NCBI RefSeq assembly: GCF_022965805.1
Contig: NC_133115.1
Location: forward strand, 30,867,321-30,931,320
DNA: 64,000 bases
Direction of reading: 5' to 3'
Origin: Primulina eburnea
Lineage: Eukaryota; Streptophyta; Magnoliopsida; Lamiales; Gesneriaceae
Part shown: piece by piece, positions 24,600-36,900 of the stretch
Position numbering within the stretch: position 1 is the first letter of the stretch
How the letters are laid out: each line of letters opens with the position of its first letter
Notes under the pieces: model-generated
Told to the model about the DNA's origin: nothing
What the model saw: the letters and a program-made list of their open reading frames with translations, nothing else
Database searches by the model: none
Translations under genes and position numbers: made by a program

Positions 24600-25704
24600 A
24601 TGGAATGGTCTTCAAAAAGTGCTACAAATGCATATCTTGATGCCCTCAAACTGGTATTTAATTTGTTTTATGCCTCCTCAAAATATATATGGCCTTTCAT
24701 GTTCCATGCATGCAACAGATATTATTTGAATCATGCATGTGCTTCAAAATAATAAATGGATATTTATTCACATTGTGGATTGACCTGATTTTATTTTTGA
24801 CGTAGAAAACAAGATATTAACATTCTCTTGTGATTCCAATTATTATGTAGTTTGCCATGCTATGCGCTTAAGACGATAAAATAATTGCAGCTTTTGAACA
24901 ATGCAATTTAATCTTTTTTCCTTGTTTTCGAAATAAATCCAACGTTAACTAGGATTCCACCCATCTGTTTATTGGCATGTTTTGTTCTTATATACAACCG
25001 CATGATTCTCATCAAAGTTTTCTTGCACAACTCCTCTTGTCCAAAAACAGTGTGGCAAATGCAAGAAAGAGTGCAGTTCATGTGAAACACAAATACCTGA
25101 AAGCAACGAATTCATATCTGCTTTGGCGGCCGGAATGAGCGCAAAACTAATTGTGGAGGTGACATCCGATGTGTCCTCATCCACAGTAGCTTTAGCAGCA
25201 GCAGCACGACAAACTGGAGGAAAACTTGTGTGCATCCTTCCCGAGCCAAAACTCGACAGATCCCAGAAAGCAATTGATGATTCGGGCTTACACGACATGG
25301 TAGAATTCAAGACCGGGAACCCTGTAGATGTGTTACACGATTATGAGAACATAGACTTCTCTTTAGTAGATTGTAAGGCGGATAACTATGGAAGGTTACT
25401 CGAAAAGCTTGATGTGAATCCTAAGAGATCGGTGGTGGTGGCAAACAATCTGTTGGGAGGAGGAAAAGGGTTGGGAGGACACTTGAGAGGGGTGGAAAAT
25501 AAAACTGAAGTAAGGTCTATGAAGCATCCTATCGGTAGAGGTATGGAGATTACAATGATTGGCAAAAGTAATGACTTTGGGAACAAGGAAAGAGGTACAG
25601 AGAGGAGGAGGATCATGAAAAGGGGTGACAAGAGCAAATGGGTTTTTGAAGTTGATGAAAAGAGTGGAGAAGAGCATATCTTTAGGATGCCAAGATCACA
25701 ATGA
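24600..25704 (+). CDS. DUF1442 family protein
   Basis: Two exons, 24600-24653 and 25051-25704, give 235 residues. Exon 1 encodes MEWSSKSATNAYLDALKL, the family's usual first exon (WS-A-AYL-LK pattern). It ends CTG|GTATTT. The acceptor is a pyrimidine-rich CCAAAAACAG. Exon 2 continues with a Cys-rich linker (CGKCKKECSSC) and ESNEFISALAAGMSAKLIVE. The Rossmann-like core follows: LAAAARQTGGKLVCILPEP, IDFSLVDCK, RSVVVANNL and HPIGRGMEITMIG. The fold resembles SAM-dependent methyltransferases but the function is unknown. The last 40 residues are a highly charged extension (RRRIMKRGDKSKWVFEVDEK) that I do not recognise from the family. A start at the internal Met of exon 2 (25123) would lose the conserved N-terminus. 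Confidence 0.85.
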
Positions 25705-27225
25705 CACTTTTTATGCAGTATAGATGTGTGGCAGGTTTGTTACTTCAGTTGGTTCGTGTGGGAAGATGTGGTTTTTTACTCTGCAATTCCTTTGACTAGC
25801 GAGTATGAAACTGCACAACGTCGAGAGAGAGCGCCTCCAAGAGTCCGTAATTTCAACATCTTGTACAAGCTTGACTGGAGGGAAGGACATGCGGGGGTCG
25901 GGGTTGGGTGGAAATGGGATTAAATCTACGGGTATATAAATATATGGGATGTAAATGGGTTGTCCGTACATAAAACATTTACAAGGGAGAATCTAGATTC
26001 ATAACTGTAAAATACAACGTGGTTTAAGGTTAAACCGTCGTAAGTGAAATAAAGTGTGTGATCAGCAAATTCAGCTTTCTTGTGTAATCCAAAGAATAAC
26101 CGATCAATGACGTGATAGTAAATAAAAACAAATGAAAGGTAACTCGTGCGTAAAATATTATCCAAAATGCGAAGATTTAGTTACTTATTAATCCATTTGA
26201 AATTTGTAAAAAAAAAGAAAAAGAAATGCAGGTTCAAAAAACAAGTGTTATTCCCGCTCCACATTTTCTAGTTGTCTTCCACCATGTCAGGAAATTAGAT
26301 GAGTTTTCACAAGACAATGTGGAGTGTGAATAACCATTGTGTGGTAAGCAACATTCTTGGAGGCAGAAACAAAAGATGGCAAATTCCTCTTCTATAAACG
26401 AATGAATACCATGGACTTCAATTTCTGTATGATGCACTGACGAAATTTGATCCTGAATGAAGATGCAATGATCTAATAAAAAAACCACGGATAATCCAAA
26501 TATGAATCTCCAATGAAACCTACATGTTTAAAGAAGACATGGATCAGATGAGTAAAAACAAGGTAAATAATATATATATATATATATATATAATAAGTAT
26601 TATGATCGTGTCAAGGTGATTACCAAAAAACTCTTTAACATGATTCAAGAATGAAGACCTATGGTACAACCTTAATTTCTTCATCAGTATCCAGTACCTT
26701 TCATCTGATTGCCACAAAACTTTAACTTATCCAGCAGTGCACAAACTGAGTTTCATAGCATAGTACAAGGGTGACGCCCCAAGATCCAATTGTCTTGAGT
26801 TAGAATCCCACTTGTGTGCGTTGTTTAGGTAGATAAGAATCCCCCACCCCCATTGTATTAAAAAACTAAAAAAAACATAACAGTATGCTACGTTAACTTT
26901 TACATGAAACCTCTACTTAGCCAAGCTAACTTCGAAAATGATGGGAAACCCAAGACTAATCTGGTTACCAAGAGCATGATGAAGCGTTCTCTTTACAAAA
27001 CTTAAGAAAATCAGCTAGCAACTCCTCGTAAAATGCAACCATACAAACAACCAGTATGTGAGGATGATATTAATCATGCAGGTAGATATACGAATAGCCA
27101 TTCAGGTCAGATAACATAAACCTTCCTTCTCTTAGCCAGAGGATTGTATATCAGTTCAGTAAATCTCAACAAACTGAAACCAGTGCTATATAAATTTTGA
27201 GGAAAACAAGTTCCAGCCATCCACC

Positions 27226-27271
<46 letters not shown>

Positions 27272-27440
27272 TAGAAAAAAAGAAAGCTTAAAGGAAGCAA
27301 CCTGCAAGTAATCAGCAACTCACTCGGAAATCCATCGAACCTCCAAATACCGAAGCTAGCATTTGTCACTTTTGTGTGTTGTAACATAACTTCCACTTCC
27401 TTTTAATCAGCTCGAACTATAATTAGTAAAAAAAATAACC
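25705..27440. other. intergenic between convergent genes
   Basis: It holds the 3' ends of the DUF1442 gene and of the REC-family gene, an (AT)n microsatellite at about 26569-26592 and a (GA)n microsatellite at 27230-27268. No domain-bearing frame was found. Confidence 0.5.
27230..27268 (+). repeat. (GA)n microsatellite
   Basis: About 19 GA units just downstream of the REC-family stop codon, probably within or beside its 3' UTR, where it would read as (CT)n in the transcript. Confidence 0.95.
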
Positions 27441-30400
27441 TCATGTCGCATTAGCAGTACTAGTTTCACTAGAGTCAAAACTGGTAGATCTAGGAAGTTC
27501 TGTTTCCCTTACTACTCTACTGTATACAACTTTGAATGACTGTGAATTATTCGGTTTTTTCAGCAAACTGAATGGCATTCTCAGTATCTGCCTTCTGTTC
27601 CTTCTCCCTGTAACTAAAATGTTGAAGGTCTTATCATCGTCAGCTTTCTGCTGTTGTCTCTGCACATGTTGATTGTTGTGTCTGCCAGCGTTTTCATTGG
27701 AACCATTACTGCTGTTTAAGGGACTAACTGAATAATGAATATTGTCCTCATTCCCTGATCTAATTACGTCCATATCTTTCAAGTCTCCCGCTTCTGATGC
27801 TGAAAGAACTCTCTCTTTTTTAGACTCGTTCTCAGGGTTAAGATCCAAAGGTAAATCAGGCGCCAAATTTAGGTTTTCAGAGTTGATAGATTGCGTCTTT
27901 GTCTCCATTATGGGTTCAGAAATTGATTCCACCACAGTTGGTGAGGAAGGAAATTCTATTGGATGGCAGCCAGGCCAAACCGTGATAGGAATAACCTCTG
28001 AACCGTTGGAACATATATTCCGTTGCCAAGGAAAATGACTTCGATGAAATGAGCTACTAGTTACTGGAAAGGTGGAGGGTGGTATAGCTTGGGGTTGAGA
28101 ATATGCAGGGTACACAAATGGCAATGGGTGGATCATGTTAGGTGTTGGTGGGGGAGATGGATAAGGGTGATGGAGAGAGCACATTGAATTGGGTAAAATA
28201 GTAACAGGACCCGGATGAAGGGTCATATTCATCTGCCAAGGCCCAACAGGTGGAACAGCTCCTGGACCAGAAGGGAGAAAAATGTTCAAAGGCAAAGGTG
28301 CAACACGCGCAGCACCTATTGATGGATTAAATGGTGGTGCTGCTGCAGACAACTTCCTGTTGGAAACTTCTCTGGAGTCATTCGGACCTATCACTGGACG
28401 TTCTACATTCGGTCCTTCAAACCCTTGCAAATTAGATTCCGTGTCATCATTATGTCCTACAGTGTTTGATGAATCTGCACTACAAGTACTGATTTCTGGA
28501 GAATGTACAGATTCTGATATGCTATCTGTCAAGGAACATTGTTCATCAATTTGATTACATTCATTCCCACTGGATTGAACGGATGCAATACTCTCAGTCA
28601 CAAGCACGAGGTTTTCATCATTCTTAGCATCATCTGCCTGAAATTCCTCTTCTTTGTCTGAAGCCTCGGTATCATCTTTTGATTGCTCTGTGCGATCAAC
28701 TACTATATTCACAATTTTATCTTCCTGATTTTCTCCATTTAATTCCAGCGACTCGTTTTTTTCTTCTGTTTCATATTGTTGTTCACCATGTTCTTTAACT
28801 TGCCTATTGTCTTGGATGTCACTCTGGGGAAGTTTCGCCTGCAACATAGGTATCGAACCTGGCGGTGCCAGGGCTACTTCCTTGTATGACGGGGACTCAC
28901 CCACGCTAATTATTGAACTTCTTTTTGCCACTGTTCCAGTCTCTTTTGGTAGAAAAGTTGACCCTTCATCAGATGTAGAGTAAAATGTCTTACCTTCATT
29001 ATCAACAGACTCTACAGCAGCATCCATGTGGGATGAAGACACAGATTTCACTCTGTACGCCACAGTTTTAACAATTTTCCTACCAAACTTACTTCCAGGT
29101 GATGGAGTCTTCGGTACATAATATTCCGCAAAACTTTCTGGAGACGTACCCTGTTTTTTTAACACATAATATTTACCGGATCGATTGTTATTCTTAAGTC
29201 TACTATGATCCACTTCAGCAACTAAATCTTTCTCCTGATGACCAAACATCTTAACTGTGTGCTGACGTCGCTGCTTTACTCGTCTTCCAAGCATGCCAGC
29301 TGACCTGGGTCGTTGAACTGGCTGCCATCCATCTTCCCCTTCAGCATGAGCTTGAGGTAAGATATCATTGGAAATCACTGGCATTTTCCCTGCAGGTTTC
29401 TCTGGCAAAGGCTGTTCAAGCTGAGTGAGATTTTCCTGCGTATGTACTTGTGTATCTTCTTCAGACCAAATTGGCAGAGGAGAAGATACATTGTCCAAGT
29501 TGGGTTCTACATCGGAGTTAGTGACTTGGTTGTCTTCATCTGACTCCTCCTTATGGACATCTTTTGGGAGCAGGAGCACTTCAGAATCTGAGTCGAGATT
29601 TAGTTGCAGGGATTTTTCCTTTGCCTAGAAATGAAACACAACTGTAAAAATAGGTGCGTTTTGAAAAATGAATATTTGTCGATCAAGTCAAAGTGCATAT
29701 CATTTTGAGAGAAGGCACCCTAATCCCTATATAGTATGATAACAAGCTTTGGTAGAACCCATGGATGTCAAAGAGACGGGAGTTCTTTAAAGTTCTACAA
29801 TGGCACTCACACAGAGTATGTAACTAGCTAGCTTAACTTTGTAATCACCTCGATATGTCCAGCGTATTTGTATCTATTTTGTTATCAACGTATTTTAATT
29901 TACCGATAAAAGAAGCAAAAAATTTAACCTTTGCAACATAATTTCTTCTCTTTACTCCCATAGCATCTCTCCCTTTTGCATCATGATTTGGATTAATGTA
30001 GTCGAGCAAATCTGATACACTGAAAGAGAAATCACCAGTCAGAACTAAAGAACATCCATACTTCCCAAATATAATCTTTCTCCGAAGAGGAAGACATTAT
30101 GCAATTTGTTGAAGGTAGGTCTATTTTAAGAGACAGATTGCAACTATGAGACCACAAGAAAACGTAAAGCATGCAATGCAGTTATTTCCAATTAACAGAG
30201 AGGTATAACCGTTTCTCACATTCTCTACTAGGGTTATCAGGCTTTCAAAATGTCATTTAAACTCTAATATTTGCACATTGATTTTAGAGCCCATCCCTTA
30301 TCAGCAACGAGTTCAAAATTTCACAAAGAAACCTCACTTCCAGGGACCAGATATGCAGGTAGCATGTCATTAAAATTAGAACCGAACCCACATCTCAAAA

Positions 30401-33400
30401 TTCTGAGTCACTCAAAGGTAATAAAGCTAAAGGAGTACAATGGGAAATATCACATCCCATATGGATAAAGCAATGATTCCCATCAAAATGATATGGATCC
30501 TGATAACAAGACACGTTCCAGCACTGGAGTCCACCAGTCAACTTATCTATTGATAATGTTTGTTAAACGAAAAAAAGGTTTCCCTCTATGTTCAGAGTTA
30601 AAAATGGGGCTACGACTATTGCGGCAAGATCAAGTGCGTCGATTTTAGAAATCGCCCAGAAAATGTTGATTTACCTAAGATGGCCCTTGCTGGCTATAGA
30701 AGCATCTGGCTTCCGTGTCCCATTTCGAGCAGCTTCTTGCTGCTCAAATGCCTTGGATTCAAAATACTCAAGCCATGCAGCGGCATCCTGCAGGAAAAAT
30801 CAACGAAGCTCATAAATATTGTAACAACCTTCAAGGGATCAACACAAAGAGATAATGTTTCCTTCGTAGCCTCCAAAATAATTGCTAAAAACTTAGTGAT
30901 AAGTGATAACAAATGTCAAGGTCGTAAAGCAAATTATGTTGATCAGCACCACTTATTGTAACATTCAAACACCCATAAAAAGTTTATACAATTTCTACTG
31001 CTATCAAGCAATGAAAAGGCTAGAACACAAAAATTTGTGATCATCATACAATTCTGGACTCAAAAAAACGGAAGTACCTGAGTTCGGAGATCATCTGGTC
31101 CAAGCTTTGTCCGAAGTATCTTCAAGGTTGTCTGTTCATGCTGAACACTCAAAGGATATGCTTCCATCAAGGAGAGGGCAATTGCGATGGCATGATAACT
31201 AGCAGCAGTCTGGAAAACATTAAATGAATTAGCATATCGTTTTTAAACAATGCTAGCACAATCCTACATAACAACTGGAACAAGAATAATTCATCATGAA
31301 GAGACAAAACACCAAAGAATTCTAATTTGAGAAAATAGAAAATTCAAACCCAGACAGCTTATCCAAAATAATCCATAAAAGAGAACAAACAACAGCTGTA
31401 AGCATGTGCTTCATTTTCTTTGTATGTTTGGAAGGAAGAACGAAAAAACCAACTCTTACTATCCCTAAACACATACACATAAGCACCACGAAGTATATTG
31501 CATTGGAACGAGATAAGGGGGTAATCATTCTGAAAGTGACGCTTTCAGTAGTAAGTTACAAAATTATAACTAGCATCTCTATAAATGAAATGGGAAAAAT
31601 CTCAGCAAATCTGCAAGGACCTGAATATGATCTGGCCCAAGAAGCCTTTGGTTGCATTTCAGAGCTTTATGAAGGTATCTTAGAGCAATATGAACATTAC
31701 CAAGCCCTTCCTCCATCATAGCAACATTTATGTATGTTGCAGCAGTATTTGGGTGTGATGGGCCACATGTAAGATGCAACAAATACAATGCTCGCTTAAC
31801 ATATCTATACAATGAAAAAGGAAACACATAAGTAAAACTAATAAATACATCAAGAGAAAATGTTGTTTCCACAACGGGAAAGCTAAAATACAATAGCACA
31901 CACACACACACATATCTACATGGTTATCATGGTTCTTCTACATTAATTAAAGGTAGATTGAAGGGATGTCACTCAGTAAGGTTACACAAACAGATCTAAC
32001 ATTTTAGGCATGTTTCTTTTCCCAACCTAATTACTTTTTTATTCAATCATGCTTCTGGACCAGTCACCAGTGGAATATAAGTCTTCTAGGTGAATTCAAA
32101 CAATCCTCACAATTTATTTTATCTATTCTTGTCAGGAATAATTTTGTCATCTCACATGCATAAAATGAGCTCCATTCTTACTTGCCAACGATCCAGCACT
32201 CATTGTCTCAGGGTCTAACTTGCCTTAAAAATGCCGATTTTCATTCAGATGATACACTTTTTTCCAATAAATTCAGCCATACCAGTATGCAACTGAACCG
32301 TTATAAATGTGGAGGCTGAGCCTAGAAGAAACGTCTTAAACTTGACGTCAGTGTTTATAATAATTTAGGCACATATTCTTCACTCCAAGTTCCCATTGTT
32401 TATCTTCATACCGCAGACTGGATCACAGGACGTATACGTTGTCAAAGTTAATTCATGTAAAAAGAGTAACAGTTTTAATAAGCCAAAACAAGGGAACATA
32501 CGGTTATTTTCGTATCAATAAAAAGGCTACATACTCCATATATCAATACGAAATGACGGAAACCTTTGTTTTTTAAGGGTAAACAAACAATATATTTCCG
32601 TATAGCCTGGACGGTCATCATTTACACGCAGAAGGTTTGATTTTTTCTTCAAAATATAAAAACCTTTTTCGAAAATGAACTTTACCATAACGAAATCACA
32701 CTTGACAAAATATAAAGGTTACAATGACTGTAAATCAAGAACGCATACTTGAGAGCCAGCTCTGTGTGCTGGAGTCTATAATAGAAGACAGCAAGATCCC
32801 CGTAACTTTTCATAGTATCTGGATGATCAAGCCCTAACTCTCGTTCGTTGATATCCAAGGCTTTTTGCTGATAAATTGTTGCCTGTGTATGATCAACAGA
32901 ATAAAGTGGACTGCAGATATTCTAAACAGTGAGACATAGAGAATGTATTCAATCTGGTAGGTGATTTACATACACTACTGGGCCTTAGGATAACAACATG
33001 CTGATAGTGTTTTTTCTTAGATGCCATTGCGATAAAGTAAAGCAGACAGGACATGTACCTGGTTGAAGTCTCCGGTGTGATATAAAACAACAGCAAGAAG
33101 GCTGTAAGCACCAGCTGTCATTCGATGATAGGGTCCACACACTGCAACCAACTTTGCTAGGGCCTGCGATAATGTTGCAGTCATTCAGTTAATTATTAAC
33201 CTCGAGATTAGAAATGAGAAATGTGTTTATAATGGTCATTTCCAGTCAATTTTGTTTTAGCTGTAATTTGAAAACAACAATGTAATAATTCATGAATCAA
33301 AAAAAATTCTCCACAGATTCTAGATAGTTTACTAACCTTATCATCACCCAGAAAAGCTGTCAGAAAGAAACCTAACTAAACTTATTGTTAAAAGGAAATG

Positions 33401-33870
33401 GAATTATTTTGAACATTATCTATAATCCACCTTTGTTCCATAGGTGACAGCTTCTTCAAGTTTTCCTTTATCCAGAGCTGTTTTAGAAGATTCCAAGAGC
33501 TGGCGTCCATCAGCAGAAGAGCATGCTGCTTGCTGTAAGAAACCACTGACAATTTTATTGCATCTATAACACACCAAGAATCTATAATGTGCCTCATCAT
33601 AGGGACAAAAAGGTCTGAAATAACCTTATGCACTGGTACTAGACTAACAATGTCTTCCATTCGGAAAGGCCATGCAGATTCCATATTGTAGTCTCTTGAT
33701 ACCAGTTCAATACCAACCTAGAAACATAGGATATAAAACCTTTAAAATATTCTATACTTAATCTCCAGTCAATAAAGACAAGAAATAAACAAAACATGTC
33801 CATATCTTTGTTTTTTCTTGCCAGTCAGCGTGAAAAGGTGTACATTTTTTTCTTTATAACATGTTGAATG

Positions 33871-33938
<68 letters not shown>

Positions 33939-36900
33939 GAAGCCAAATTGCTAGTCACTATCTCAGGCAGTACACAAACAATCACGCTAGGAAGAACTTA
34001 TTTTGTACTCAATTATACATTGGCCCAGATGTCAAACAAATGAACTGCATTTGATATTCTTCTATGGAGAACGTCCAACATTTTTCAGTAAATACAGTTC
34101 TTTCACCAATATGTATAATTATCTTTCCCTAAAATATATTTAGGCAAGTCGAATCATCATGTGGAAAAGAAAGCGACATCTTACGGATTCACTTCAGAAA
34201 CTAAAAGCCATCGATTATGCCAATCTTCGGCTACTTAAATTCGACATACCTTATGGCACAAACCACGAAGAATTGCAAATTTTCTCACATCATTATAGTT
34301 TGAGCTGATTAGATCCCATCCATATCTCTTCTTAAGAAACACTTGCAGCCATCCCCACACAAGGGGATGTACATGCTGACCTGGCTGTCCATTTTCAGGA
34401 GATCCAAACATCAAATTTAATGTTGTTGCGATGCTTGCTGCCATGTTTTCAGTTTTGTGGACAGCAGATAATACTGCATTCATAATATGCTTGAAAGCCC
34501 GTACTATCATCTCATGGATGCATAGAGACTGCACATGTGATAACTTCTCTGAAAGCTTAACCTGTTAAAATATAATAAGCATTCTAAGTAAAATGTGTGG
34601 TTTTATTCCCCACCATACTACATGTAAAATGTGAGATAATTTCTAGAATCCGGACATCACAAAATATTCGCAAGGAATTAATCATGTCGGCTTTCTAAAT
34701 AAGAAAACATAAAACAATCAGATCCTATGTAACATTACTCTTGAACTCAACATCTCGACAAAGATTATCTGATTTCATTTATGCAGGTCCTTACGACTGG
34801 TCAAGTGAATCCTACACTAATATGTGCTCTCTTCACTGTATTCCTACCTATTTAAAATTCAACGAGAAAAAAATTGAGAACTTAAAATCCACCCTTAAAA
34901 TCAAATATATTTATAGTTCACCTATTGGGCACTTGAGATTCCCATTAATATATGTCATACTTCAAATCCATTTATTTTCAAATCCTCTCACTTCAACTTT
35001 CTCGTTAAACCCAAATCCATGCATCCCAAATGTAGCTTAAATTGCATTTCAATTAAATGATTGAATTGGAGGACTGGATTGTGAATGACTTCAATATGGA
35101 GAATTTGAAATAAATTGGAAATATAAAAAAAAATATAATGATATTACAGAAAAAGATTGAAACCCATGGATATAAGAATCCTCCAAACTACTAGAGATTC
35201 CATATCTCTCATGGATTTGAAATTCTCATATTTCAGATCCTTTAATTCAAATGTAACCCCAATTGATTTCGTATTGAAAGGCAATGAATTTTACTTTGGT
35301 ATATAAAACAATAACTCAAATATCTAAAATGACAAACATATAGAATTGACAGAGGAGTTAATAACACCACGAGGAACTTACAACTTGTCCAAGCGAACGC
35401 ATCCGAAGACCTCTAGTATGCATGAAATCAGTTAGTGTCCGGCCATCCACTGGTGATAGTTCCAATGAACCGAAATCTGCAACCTGTTTTGCATAACTTA
35501 GATTGACTAGAGATGCTATTTCTCAGTAAGATATGTAATTCCATAGTAAAGGTTAAAAAAAAATACCAGCTTTGGCAGGGCGACATCGTTATAATACTTT
35601 TGGGATAACTCAGCTAGATCTTGCACCGACTACCAACAATAAGAAAATTAAGCAACTGATTCCAACAATAAATGGCACACAACATTTACTTAAAAAGCAC
35701 AAAATACATGATACCTTAGTGTGGAGTCCAGTCTCCGACTCTTTTAATCGAGAAAAGGCAGCATCAGACAACAAGGTTTTTAGCATAAGTTCACTTTCAG
35801 GTGTTTCAGTATCAAACTGAGATTCTGTCACAATTTTCACAGTCTTCTCAGCTTCATCGTTCACTTCATCTGCAGTTGACCTGAAATGTTCAGGTTGTAG
35901 TACTGCAGTAATTTTATCTGAAGTCTTCTTTTTACTTTTAAGGGATTTAAGACGTGTTCCTAGTCCCTCAACCTTCAACTCATTTTTGGCCTTATCAGGA
36001 GATGTCTTCTTCTCTTTTTCTGTTTTTTTCTGATCTTGTATATGCTGTACCCAGCAGGCTCCAAGTTCCCATCTCACAAAAGCATCTGTATGAGTTTCCT
36101 CTTCCCCAAGCTTTGAAAGGCTGTCCTCCAATATTCTCTCAACAAAAGCTTGGGAAGAACAGAGATCATCACACTTCAACAATGGTGAATTCTGGTGTAA
36201 CTTATTTTGTTTAAGTATCTCATTTTCATGAAGAAAGTAGCCTCAAACTGCAAATATACAAGATTAAAGTAACAAAATCAATTCTAAGTGAAGATTAGAG
36301 ATGCCATACTTTGTAAACTAATAGCGCGAACTAAACCCCAGAATAAATATAAGCTGATCCAGTTCAATGAGGAACACTTAATACGGAGAGCAGAGTGGAG
36401 GTGGCGTGACCTTGCCTTAAGAGGAATTAGCAAATGAATCTCTTCTTGGAATTGATGTGCTGATTAGCACAATTATGTGAGTATTTAGTAACTAAACCTG
36501 TTAATGTTGAGGGCATTGGCGCCACCCTCTGGCTGATCAAGAAACTCCAGGCTTTGGGAGTTAGGATTCGCGTTTACACTGTCGATCCCTTGAACTTTCA
36601 CGCTCGCTATATAACCGCAAAACTTTATGTTCACAACCCCTAGGGTGGAAATATCCTGCAGCCAACATGCGCAAACTTCATGATTATAAGATTCAACAAA
36701 CCATAAGCAAGAACATGCTGGATAAACAACTTTCTTTCCTCGAGTTCTTTGAATCTTACATGAGCAGCAGTATTCTCATCAGCGGTGATCCCCTTAAGAA
36801 GGTTTCTTTCACCCAATTTTTTGGTTTCCATCCCAATAGCTGCTTGTCCATCAATCTTAGTATCAACTTTGCAGCTAGCATTAGAAGCATCTTTCGTTAT

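Noticed and set aside
25711..26488. Several minus-strand frames after the DUF1442 gene
   Set aside because: None has a domain or coherent splice structure.
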